Positions 7,850 through 14,943 of a DNA stretch of 18,262 nucleotides are shown piece after piece. This stretch comes from an uncultured Microbacteriaceae bacterium (GTDB lineage Bacteria; Actinomycetota; Actinomycetes; Actinomycetales; Microbacteriaceae). The first letter of the stretch is position 1; each line of letters begins with the position of its first letter. The notes under the pieces were generated by a model that saw only the letters and a list, made by a program, of their open reading frames with translations, made no database searches and had not been told where the DNA came from. The translations under genes were made by a program, and so were the position numbers. The stretch is from contig CAMLMQ010000037.1 in assembly GCA_946481135.1 (NCBI GenBank), positions 1 to 18,262 of the forward strand, read 5' to 3'.

Positions 7850-7863
7850 GATGCCCGTGCATC
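7850..7863. promoter_or_regulatory. Candidate IclR operator (palindrome in divergent gap)
   Basis: GATGC-CCGT-GCATC is a perfect 5-4-5 inverted repeat in the 67-base gap between the divergent IclR and Ldh-family genes. IclR proteins usually bind short palindromes between themselves and their target. The site lies 13 bases upstream of the IclR -10 box and just before the expected plus-strand transcription start. Inferred from position and symmetry only. Confidence 0.4.
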
Positions 7864-7877
7864 ATGCGGACGAGGGC

Positions 7878-7883
7878 GGAGGT
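7878..7883 (+). promoter_or_regulatory. Strong ribosome site that fixes the Ldh-family start
   Basis: GGAGGT is an ideal Shine-Dalgarno core seven bases before GTG at 7891. The in-frame ATG at 7864 lies upstream of this site and has none of its own, so the GTG is taken as the start. Confidence 0.8.
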
Positions 7884-7890
7884 GGATGAC

Positions 7891-8928
7891 GTGCGGGCGA
7901 CCGATGCGGTCTCGACTGTGGTGGTGAGCCCCGAGGAGGAGCACGCGGTCATCGTCGACGCCCTCGTCCGTCATGGTGCCACGCCGTCCGACGCCGCGCT
8001 GCAGGCGACGACCCTCGTCGAAGGCGACCTGCGCGGCCACGCCTCGCACGGCATCCGGCGCCTTCCCGTGCTCGTCGGACGCCTCGATGCCGGCGTCGCC
8101 GTCTCGGGCGTCGAGCTCGGCCTGGAGTGGCGCACCGAGGCGGCCCTCGCGGTCGACGGACGCCGCTCGCTCGGCCCGATCGCCGCCCACCGCGCGCTCG
8201 ACCTCATCGTCGAACGGGCCGCCACGACGGGCATCGCGCTCGCGAGCATCCGTAACGCCGGCCACGTCGGCATGCTCGCCCCCTACCTGGAGCGGATCGT
8301 CGCGAGCGGCAACGCCGGCATCGCCCTCACCGTGAGCGAGGCGCTCGTGCACCCGTGGGGCGGCACGACCGCGATGGTCGGCACCAACCCGATCGGCATC
8401 GGCATCCCCACGCTCGGCGAGCCGTTCATCCTCGACATGTCGACGTCGGAGGTGTCGGTCGGCAAGATCATCGACCACGCCGCGCGCGGTGTGCCCATCC
8501 CGCTCGGCTGGGCGATCGACGCCGACGGAAACCCCACGACGGATGCCGCCGCCGCGACGCAGGGCGCCGTCTCGCCGTTCGGCGGGCCGAAGGGCTACGC
8601 GCTCGGGCTCGCGGTCGAGGCCCTCGTCGGCGTGCTCGCCGGGTCGGCGTTCGGGCGCGACGTGCACGGCACCCTCGACGTCGAGCACCCGCCGACGAAG
8701 GGCGACCTGTTCATCGTCATGTCGCTCGACGCCCTCGGCGCCACGGGGTCGCTCGCCGGCCTCACCTCCTACTTCGACGCGGTGCGCGAGAGCGGGGGAG
8801 CGACGCCCGTCGCCGTCCCCGGCGACCGTGCCCGCGCCGAACGTGCCGCGCGGAGAACCGCCGGTATCCCCCTCGACGCGGCCGTCTGGGAGCGGGCGCT
8901 CGCTCTCGCGAAAGACAGCTCCCCATGA
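7891..8928 (+). CDS. Ldh-family (type 2 malate/L-lactate) dehydrogenase
   Basis: 345 residues from the GTG at 7891. The family oxidises 2-hydroxy acids or reduces 2-oxo acids with NAD(P) and is unrelated to the Rossmann-type MDH/LDH. Motifs seen: DLRGHASHGIRR (46-57), RNAGHVGMLAPY (121-132), GGTTAMVGTNPIGIGIP (157-173), LDMSTSEVSVGKI (181-193) and SPFGGPKGYALGLAVE (228-243). Members include malate, L-lactate, sulfolactate, ureidoglycolate and 2,3-diketo-L-gulonate enzymes, so the substrate is open. The loop near 192-220 (IIDHAARGVPIPLGWAID) is the part that varies with substrate. It is first in a plus-strand run, and its stop overlaps the next start (ATGA). Confidence 0.92.
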   Translation: MRATDAVSTVVVSPEEEHAVIVDALVRHGATPSDAALQATTLVEGDLRGHASHGIRRLPVLVGRLDAGVAVSGVELGLEWRTEAALAVDGRRSLGPIAAHRALDLIVERAATTGIALASIRNAGHVGMLAPYLERIVASGNAGIALTVSEALVHPWGGTTAMVGTNPIGIGIPTLGEPFILDMSTSEVSVGKIIDHAARGVPIPLGWAIDADGNPTTDAAAATQGAVSPFGGPKGYALGLAVEALVGVLAGSAFGRDVHGTLDVEHPPTKGDLFIVMSLDALGATGSLAGLTSYFDAVRESGGATPVAVPGDRARAERAARRTAGIPLDAAVWERALALAKDSSP

Positions 8929-10163
8929 CCCACGCCCATCCGCCCGCCGACCCGATCGGCGTGCTCCGTGCCCCCGACGCCGTGCACTTCGGGCGCGGCG
9001 CCCTCGCGTCGCTCGCCCCGGCCGTCGCGCGCCTCGGCTCGCGCGCCCTCGTCGTCGTCGACCCGTTCCTCGCGTCGACGCCGGCGTTCGCGGCCGCCAC
9101 CGCCGCCCTCGACGCCGCGGGCGTCGCCGTGCACCTGCACACCGATGTCGTTCCCGAGCTCCCGGTCGAGAGCGTCGTCGCCGCCGCGGAGGCGGCGCGG
9201 TCCGTCGACCCCGACGTCGTCGTCGCCTATGGGGGCGGCTCGGCACTCGACCTCGGCAAGCTCGTCGCCCTCCTGCTCTCGCAGCCGGGGCCACTCTCCG
9301 ACTACTACGGCGAGAACCGCGTCCGCGGCCCGGTCCTGCCGATCGTCGCGGTGCCGACGACCGCCGGCACGGGCTCCGAGGCCACCCCGGTCGCCGTCGT
9401 GTCGGATCCCGACCGTGAGCTCAAGGTCGGCGTCTCGGACGCGAGCCTCATCCCGCGGGTCGCGATCGTCGACCCCGACCTCACGATGGGCGCCCCGGCA
9501 CCGGTCACGGCGTACTCGGGCATCGACGCGATCGTGCACTGCGCCGAGTCGTTCACGGCGGTCGACCGTGCGCCCGACTGGTCGGCGCAGCTGCCGATCT
9601 TCGTGGGCCGCAACCGCCTGAGCTCGCTCCTCGCGCTCGACGGCCTGCGTGCGATGGGCGACGCCCTGCCGCGCGCCGTCGCCGACGGCTCCGACACCGA
9701 GGCGCGGGAGCGCATGGCGTGGGGCAGCCTGCTCGGCGGGATGGCGTTCGGCTCGGGCGGCACGCACCTGTCGCACGCGCTGCAGTATCCGATCGGCGCG
9801 CTCACGCACACGCCGCACGGGCTCGGCACCGGCCTCATGCTGCCGTACGTGCTGCAGGCGTGCTTCGATGGGACCGTGGACCGTCTCGCGCTCATGGCCG
9901 ACGCCCTCGGCGTCGCGCGCGGCACCGACGACCGCGCCGACGCGCAGGCCGCGATCGACCGCCTCGCGACGATCACCGTCGAGATCGGACTGCCGGCATC
10001 CCTCGCCGACCTCGGTCTCGAACGGGCCCAGCTGCCGCGCATCGCGGAGCTCGCCGCCGGGGTCACCCGGCTCGTCGCCCTCGCCTCGCGCGAGGCCACC
10101 CCCGCACTGCTCGAGCGCATCCTCGACGCCGCCTTCGACGGCGACCGATCGCGTCTCGCCTGA
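8925..10163 (+). CDS. Iron-containing (group III) alcohol dehydrogenase
   Basis: 412 residues. All four metal ligands of the Fe-ADH family are visible with FucO-like spacing: D201 and H205 (GIDAIVHCAE), H284 (HLSHAL) and H298 (TPHGLG). The NAD(P) region shows AYGGGSALDLGK (101-112) and AVPTTAGTGSEAT (142-154). The ATG at 8925 overlaps the stop of the Ldh-family gene by four bases (ATGA), so the two are translationally coupled. Relatives include lactaldehyde, 1,3-propanediol, maleylacetate and 4-hydroxybutyrate dehydrogenases and hydroxyacid-oxoacid transhydrogenase. An SSADH-type enzyme directly downstream would suit a 4-hydroxybutyrate or other diol/alcohol substrate, but this is inference. 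The end (DGDRSRLA) is slightly basic and unremarkable. Confidence 0.93.
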   Translation: MTHAHPPADPIGVLRAPDAVHFGRGALASLAPAVARLGSRALVVVDPFLASTPAFAAATAALDAAGVAVHLHTDVVPELPVESVVAAAEAARSVDPDVVVAYGGGSALDLGKLVALLLSQPGPLSDYYGENRVRGPVLPIVAVPTTAGTGSEATPVAVVSDPDRELKVGVSDASLIPRVAIVDPDLTMGAPAPVTAYSGIDAIVHCAESFTAVDRAPDWSAQLPIFVGRNRLSSLLALDGLRAMGDALPRAVADGSDTEARERMAWGSLLGGMAFGSGGTHLSHALQYPIGALTHTPHGLGTGLMLPYVLQACFDGTVDRLALMADALGVARGTDDRADAQAAIDRLATITVEIGLPASLADLGLERAQLPRIAELAAGVTRLVALASREATPALLERILDAAFDGDRSRLA

Positions 10164-10208
10164 GATCCGCCGCTCACCACCACTGGAATCCACTCCCGAA
10201 AGAGACCC

Positions 10209-11636
10209 ATGACCTACATCTCGAACCTGTTCATCGACGGCGAATGGCGTGCGGGCGGCGAGGGGAAGACCTTCCCCGTCATCGACCCCGCCGACGGCTC
10301 GACGATCGCCGACTTCGCGATCGCGACCGAGGACGACTGCACCGCCGCGATCGAGGCCGCCGACGCCGCGTTCCCCGCCTGGGCCGCGACCGCCCCGCGC
10401 GAGCGCAGCGAGATCCTGCGCCGCGCGTTCGACATCCTGACCGCGGAGAAGGAGCACTTCGCCGAGATCATGGTGCGCGAGAACGGCAAGTCGTGGGGCG
10501 ACGCGATGGCCGAGGCCGGCTACGCGACCGAGTTCTTCCGCTGGTTCGCCGAGGAGGCCGTGCGCATCCCGGGCGACTTCCGGCTCTCGCCGAGCGGGGC
10601 GACGCGCATCGTCGTGACCCGTCAGCCGATCGGCGTCTCGCTGCTCATCACGCCGTGGAACTTCCCGGCGGCGATGGCGACCCGCAAGCTCGCCCCGGCG
10701 CTCGCGGCGGGCTGCACGACGATCCTCAAGCCGGCGAGCGAGACCCCGCTCACGGCGGCCTACGTCGTCGACGCCCTCGCCCGCGCGGGGGTGCCGAAGG
10801 GCGTCGTCAACCTCGTCACCCCGAAGCCGACCGGGCCGGCGATCTCGAAGATGATGCACCACCCGGCGGTGCGCAAGATGTCGTTCACGGGATCCACCGA
10901 GGTCGGGCGCGTGCTGCTGCACGAGGCCGCCGACACCGTCGTGTCGACCTCGATGGAGCTCGGCGGCAACGCGCCGTTCCTCGTGCTTCCGGGCGCCGAC
11001 CTCGACGTCGCGGTCGAGGGCGCGATGCTCGCGAAAATGCGCAACGGCGGCTCGGCCTGCACGGCGGCCAACCGCTTCTACGTGCACTCATCGGTGCACG
11101 ACGAGTTCGTCGCGAAGTTCACCGCGAAGCTCGCGGAGGTCAAGAACGGCCCGGGCCTCGACAAGGAGAACACGCTCGGCGCCCTCGTGTCGCTCGACGA
11201 GCGCGACAAGGTCGCCGACCTCGTCGAGACGGCCGTGAAGGAGGGGGCGACGGTGACCCTCGGCGGCCAGAAGAGCGAGACGGGCGCGTTCTACCCCGCG
11301 ACCGTCGTCACCGGCGTCAAGCACGGTGACACGATCAACCGGACCGAGATCTTCGGCCCCGTCACGGCGGTCGTGAAGGTCGACGATGTCGACGAGATGG
11401 TGCGCATGGCCAACGACTCGATCTACGGCCTCATCGGCTACGTCTTCGGCGAGGAGGCGCTCGCGCTGCGCACCGCCCTGCGGATCGACGCGGGCATGGT
11501 GGGCGTCAACAAGGGCGTGCTGTCGGATCCGGCGGCGCCCTTCGGCGGCACGAAGCAGTCGGGTCTCGGCCGCGAAGGGTCGAGCGAGGGCATCCTGGAG
11601 TACCTCGAGGAGAAGTACATCGGGATGGCGCCCTAG
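10209..11636 (+). CDS. NAD(P)-dependent aldehyde dehydrogenase, succinate-semialdehyde type
   Basis: 475 residues, standard ALDH length. Catalytic residues are all seen: N151 in TPWNFP, K174 in LKPASETP, general base E250 in MELGGNAP and nucleophile C284 in NGGSACTAANR; EIFGPV (E380) and the C-terminal PFGGTKQSGLGREGSSEGILEYLEEKYI complete the fold. The SxEL/PFGG-K-SG-GREGS pattern matches GabD-like succinate-semialdehyde dehydrogenases, though glutarate-semialdehyde or lactaldehyde substrates are possible. It lies 45 bases after the Fe-ADH gene; the ribosome site (GAAAGAG) is modest. Likely role: oxidation of the aldehyde made by its neighbour to an acid feeding central metabolism. Confidence 0.93.
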   Translation: MTYISNLFIDGEWRAGGEGKTFPVIDPADGSTIADFAIATEDDCTAAIEAADAAFPAWAATAPRERSEILRRAFDILTAEKEHFAEIMVRENGKSWGDAMAEAGYATEFFRWFAEEAVRIPGDFRLSPSGATRIVVTRQPIGVSLLITPWNFPAAMATRKLAPALAAGCTTILKPASETPLTAAYVVDALARAGVPKGVVNLVTPKPTGPAISKMMHHPAVRKMSFTGSTEVGRVLLHEAADTVVSTSMELGGNAPFLVLPGADLDVAVEGAMLAKMRNGGSACTAANRFYVHSSVHDEFVAKFTAKLAEVKNGPGLDKENTLGALVSLDERDKVADLVETAVKEGATVTLGGQKSETGAFYPATVVTGVKHGDTINRTEIFGPVTAVVKVDDVDEMVRMANDSIYGLIGYVFGEEALALRTALRIDAGMVGVNKGVLSDPAAPFGGTKQSGLGREGSSEGILEYLEEKYIGMAP

Positions 11637-11647
11637 CCGCTCGCATC

Positions 11648-11665
11648 CCACGATCGGCACCGTGG
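11648..11665. promoter_or_regulatory. Inverted repeat before the GntR gene
   Basis: CCACG-(8)-CGTGG is a perfect 5-bp inverted repeat about 10 bases upstream of the GntR start, in the 39-base gap after the ALDH gene. It could be a GntR operator for autoregulation or a small mRNA hairpin. Weak evidence. Confidence 0.28.
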
Positions 11666-11675
11666 ACGGGCGACA

Positions 11676-12338
11676 ATGAGGGACATGAGAGCCCTCGCCG
11701 TCGCGGAGCGTCTGCGCGACGACATCCGGGCCGGGCGCTTCCACCCCCGGGAGCGTCTCGTCGAGGCCGACCTCGCCGAGAGCTACGGGGTGAAGCGCTC
11801 GGCCGTCCGCGCCGCGCTGCTCGAACTCGCCGCCGAGGGGGTCGTCGAGCGCACCCCGAACCGCGGCGCGCGGGTGCGGTCGATCTCGATCGACGAGGCG
11901 ATCGAGATCACCGAGACGCGACTCTCGCTGCAGGCCATGTGCGCCGGCAAGGCGGCGACGCGCGGCACCGACGAGCAGCGCGAGGAGCTCGGCGCCCTGC
12001 TCGACGAGCTGCGCACCGCGGTCGAACGCAACGAGCCGGAACGCTACGTCGCGATGAACTCCCGCATCTTCGCGCTCATCCGCGAGATGAGCGGGCAGAC
12101 CACCGCGACCGGCATCATCGAGCGGCTCTACGCGCAGAGCTCGCCGAACCCGTTCCCGTTCATGATCCCGCAGCGCCGGGTGGCGTCGATGCACGAGTAC
12201 GAACGCATCGTGGCCGCCGTCCGCGCGGGGGACGCGGGCGCCGCCCACGAGGCGACGACGGTCCACCGTGACCACGTGCTCGCCGCGCTCCGGGCGATCC
12301 GCGACGGGCGGCCGATCGAGGGAGCCGTCGAGGGTTAG
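11676..12338 (+). CDS. GntR-family regulator with FCD-like domain, atypical metal site
   Basis: 220 residues from ATG 11676; a second in-frame ATG at 11685 is also possible, and the first helix begins just after it. Residues about 5-68 are the GntR winged helix (RERLVEADLAESYGVKRSAVRAALLELAAEGVVERTPNRGARV). Residues about 72-208 are a helical FCD-type effector domain. In typical FCD proteins a D/N-x-x-F-H segment, an EH-x-x-I segment and a later His bind a metal. Here they read N-S-R-I-F (His to Phe132), EYERI (His to Tyr175) and VHRDH (His197 kept), so the canonical site seems lost. The position between the dehydrogenase run and the convergent GMC operon makes either a possible target. The TAG stop overlaps the GMC stop. 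Confidence 0.88.
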   Translation: MRDMRALAVAERLRDDIRAGRFHPRERLVEADLAESYGVKRSAVRAALLELAAEGVVERTPNRGARVRSISIDEAIEITETRLSLQAMCAGKAATRGTDEQREELGALLDELRTAVERNEPERYVAMNSRIFALIREMSGQTTATGIIERLYAQSSPNPFPFMIPQRRVASMHEYERIVAAVRAGDAGAAHEATTVHRDHVLAALRAIRDGRPIEGAVEG

Positions 12339-13930
12339 ACCCCGGCGGGGGTCGGCGGCACCAGAAGGTCGGCGATCCGCTCGCCGATCATGATCGCCGT
12401 GAGGTGCGTGTTGGCCCGCGGCACCCACGGGCAGATCGCCAGGTCGGCGACGACGAGCCCGTCGACGCCGAGCACCCGTCCCGTCGGGTCGACGACGGTG
12501 CGCGGGTCGGCGGGATCGCCCAGGCGGGCGCCGCTCGAGAGGTGGGAGGTGTCGCGCGCGACCTCCCGCAGGAGGGCGTCGAGCTCGGCGTCGCTCGCCG
12601 CGTCGGGCAGCTCGCGCCCCTCGCGGTCGCGGATCGCGCGTACGCCCGGAGCTCCGCGGAAGAGGTCGACGGCATCCCGCACCGCCCGGCGGGCGAGCAC
12701 GCGGTCGCGCGGGTCGTCGAGCAGCCGAATCGAGATGTCGGCGGGCGCGTCGGCGTCGGGGGAGGCGATCTCGAACGCGCCCCGGGAGTGCACCTGACCG
12801 AGCTTGACGCCGATCGCGACGGTCGCGGGGTCGTCGGGCAGCGGGTTCGCCGCCACCATCAGCAGGTCGCCCTCGCCGAAGTCGGCCTCGCCCGACGAGT
12901 AGCGCAGCGTGACGTTGCCGCGGGCGCCGTTGCGGGCGGGTCCCGCGCTCTCGGCGAGCTCGAGGGCGATCCACAGTCCGAGGTGATCTTGCATGCCGAC
13001 CCCGACCGGCAGGTCGGCGGTCATCGGGATGCCCAGGCGCTCGAGCAGCGCGCGAGGCCCGACGCCGGAGCGCTGAAGGATGCCCGGCGAGGAGGCGGCG
13101 CCGGCGGCGAGCACGACCGTGCCGGCCTCGACGACGAACTCGTCGCCTCCGCGCCGCACGGCGACTCCGGTCGCGCGGTCGCCGGCGACGATCACCCGGT
13201 CGACCCGCACATCGCCGAGGATGCGGAGGTTGCCGCGATACCGGTTCGGCTCGACATAGCCGTCGTTGGTCGTCCAGCGCACCCCGAGGCGGATGTTGAG
13301 CGCTGTACGCGACACCCCGACGGCGCCGGGCTTGTTGTGGTCGGGCTCCCAGGCGTGGCCCGCCGCCCGCGCGGCGTCGGCGAGGATGCGGTCGCCCGCG
13401 CCCCACGCGGCGTCCTCGCGCCGCACGATCGGCGTCGGGCCGCCCCTCCCGTGGTACGGCTCGTCGCCGTACTCCAGATCGTCCTCGAGGCGGGTGAAGA
13501 ACGGCAGCACGTCGTCGGCGCTCCAGCCCGCCGCGCCCGCGGCCGCCCACTCGTCGAATTCCGACAGGGGCGGGCGGATGACGACGAGGCCGTTGATCGC
13601 CGACGTGCCGCCGAGTCCGCGCCCGCGCACGTAGGGTTCGGGCCGTGCGTCGGCGAAGCGGCGCACGCGGATGCCGGCGTCGAGGAAGTCGGCGGGCACG
13701 CGGCCGCCGACCTTCCACGCGAACACGTCGGGGGGCGGGATGCGGAGATCGTCGGGCGCCTCCTCCGAGCGCCAGTCGCGTCCGGCGTCGAGCAGCAGCC
13801 GGTCGGCGCCGCGCTCGGCGTGGCGACCCGCGAGGGCCGCGCCCGCCGCGCCGGCGCCGACGACGACGTACTCGGCGCCAGGCCTCGACGCGCCGGCTGC
13901 GCCGGCTACTCGACCACCGGGTGCGCTCAC
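12335..13930 (-). CDS. GMC-family FAD-dependent oxidoreductase
   Basis: 531 residues from the GTG at 13930. The N-terminal FAD fold shows VVVGAGAAGAALAGR (22-36) and an acidic strand end (LLLDAG, D48). GMC signature 1 is at 102-119 (RGRGLGGTSAINGLVVIR) and signature 2 at about 276-291 (AGAASSPGILQRSGVG). The C-terminal half has the active-site His in TSHLSSGARLG (H463) and the second active-site position in RANTHLTAIMIGE (H509). The family oxidises alcohols, choline, sugars and related hydroxyls, passing electrons to oxygen or a carrier. No secretion signal is seen, so it is probably cytoplasmic. The start overlaps the previous stop as GTGA. It is the last gene of the minus-strand operon and shares four bases of stop codons with the convergent GntR gene. 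Substrate unknown. Confidence 0.93.
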   Translation of the reverse strand: MSAPGGRVAGAAGASRPGAEYVVVGAGAAGAALAGRHAERGADRLLLDAGRDWRSEEAPDDLRIPPPDVFAWKVGGRVPADFLDAGIRVRRFADARPEPYVRGRGLGGTSAINGLVVIRPPLSEFDEWAAAGAAGWSADDVLPFFTRLEDDLEYGDEPYHGRGGPTPIVRREDAAWGAGDRILADAARAAGHAWEPDHNKPGAVGVSRTALNIRLGVRWTTNDGYVEPNRYRGNLRILGDVRVDRVIVAGDRATGVAVRRGGDEFVVEAGTVVLAAGAASSPGILQRSGVGPRALLERLGIPMTADLPVGVGMQDHLGLWIALELAESAGPARNGARGNVTLRYSSGEADFGEGDLLMVAANPLPDDPATVAIGVKLGQVHSRGAFEIASPDADAPADISIRLLDDPRDRVLARRAVRDAVDLFRGAPGVRAIRDREGRELPDAASDAELDALLREVARDTSHLSSGARLGDPADPRTVVDPTGRVLGVDGLVVADLAICPWVPRANTHLTAIMIGERIADLLVPPTPAGV

Positions 13931-14943
13931 TTCTTCGCGGCGAGCGCCTGCTTGATCGCCTCGGGCATCCGATCCTCGGGGAACGGCCAGAGGAAGTGGG
14001 GGCCGCCGACCCAGTATGGGTCGATCGCGCCGGCGTCGCCGATCGCGGCGAGCGCGTCGGTCGGATAGTCCATGAGCGCCGCCGCGAGATCCTGTTCGAG
14101 CTCGGCGACGGTCTGCGCGCCGAACACGACGACGTCGATGAGGTCGTGCGTGAGCGGGAACGCGAGTGCCGCCTCCGCGAGCGGGATGCCGCGACGCTCG
14201 GCCTCGTCCTGCATGCGGCCGACGGCCTCGATCACCTCGGGCTCCGCGGGCCACGCCGAGTGCAGCGGGTTCTCGACGCCGCGCACGCCCGTGCCGAGCA
14301 GGTTGCCGGCGAACGGCGAGGTGAGGATCGTGCCCATGTCCTTGGCCTTGGCGTCCTCGAGCAGCCCCGTCACGGCGGCCTGCCGGTTGAGCAGGGTGTA
14401 GAGCCGCGGGAACTGGATGACGTCCCATTCGCCGCTCTCGACGGCGGCCTGCAGTGCGGGGAGTGTGCCGGTCGCGACGCCGATCGACCCGATCTTGCCG
14501 GCATCCTGCAGGCGGCGCAGCTCGGCGAGCGTGCCGAGGTCGCCCTCGATCGCCGCCATTTCGTCGCGCGTGCGCGGGTCGTGCACCATGAACAACGGGA
14601 TGCTGTCGAGGCCGAAGGCGGCGAGGCTGCGGTCGACGCTGTCGCGGATCTGCTCGGGCGTGAAGCCCTTGCCGTGCCCGAACTTCGTCGAGACGACGAG
14701 GCCCTCGGGGGCGCCGATGCGCGCGATGATCGCGCCGAGGCGCTCCTCGTTCGCATAGACCTCGGCCGAGTCGAGCAGTGTGATGCCGGCGGCGAACGCC
14801 CGTCGCAGCAGCTGCTCGAGCGTCTCCTCGTCGTCGACCTTGAACGACGGGGGAGCGGCCGGGTTGCCCATGCCCCACAGGCCGAGGCCGAGTCGCGCCG
14901 TGCGGATGCCGGTGCGGCCGAGGGTCGTGATCGGCAGGCTCAC
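13927..14943 (-). CDS. Aldo/keto reductase 1 (aldose-1-dehydrogenase-like)
   Basis: 338 residues, GTG start at 14943. The AKR catalytic tetrad is visible: D58 and Y63 in LDSAEVYANEERLG, K87 in VVSTKFGHG and H121 in FMVHDPRT. The HDP motif after the catalytic His resembles the D-threo-aldose 1-dehydrogenase/L-fucose dehydrogenase branch, so it may oxidise or reduce a sugar or related hydroxy compound with NAD(P). It is a clear paralogue of the next gene upstream: both share GSIGVATGTLP, IQFPRLYTL, GTGVRGVENPL, EAVGRMQD and a WPFP-x-DR segment close to the C-terminus. Both ends overlap neighbours by four bases (GTGA), indicating strict translational coupling with the GMC and AKR2 genes. Confidence 0.92.
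   Translation of the reverse strand: MSLPITTLGRTGIRTARLGLGLWGMGNPAAPPSFKVDDEETLEQLLRRAFAAGITLLDSAEVYANEERLGAIIARIGAPEGLVVSTKFGHGKGFTPEQIRDSVDRSLAAFGLDSIPLFMVHDPRTRDEMAAIEGDLGTLAELRRLQDAGKIGSIGVATGTLPALQAAVESGEWDVIQFPRLYTLLNRQAAVTGLLEDAKAKDMGTILTSPFAGNLLGTGVRGVENPLHSAWPAEPEVIEAVGRMQDEAERRGIPLAEAALAFPLTHDLIDVVVFGAQTVAELEQDLAAALMDYPTDALAAIGDAGAIDPYWVGGPHFLWPFPEDRMPEAIKQALAAKK

Noticed and set aside
7573..7890. Extended N-terminus for the Ldh-family protein
   Set aside because: The extension runs antisense through the IclR start and promoter. The GTG at 7891 has an ideal GGAGGT ribosome site and gives the normal family length.
11088..13718. 876-codon open frame on the minus strand
   Set aside because: It overlaps ALDH, GntR and GMC genes out of frame. 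Composition is Arg/Pro/Ala-rich with no motif.
12404..14068. 554-codon open frame on the plus strand
   Set aside because: Antisense to the GMC gene and the end of AKR1; shadow of real coding sequence.
13931..14878. N-terminal fusion of the GMC frame with about 316 extra residues
   Set aside because: The open frame continues upstream only as a shadow of AKR1. The GTGA overlap at 13927-13930 gives a start right before the FAD-binding motif.
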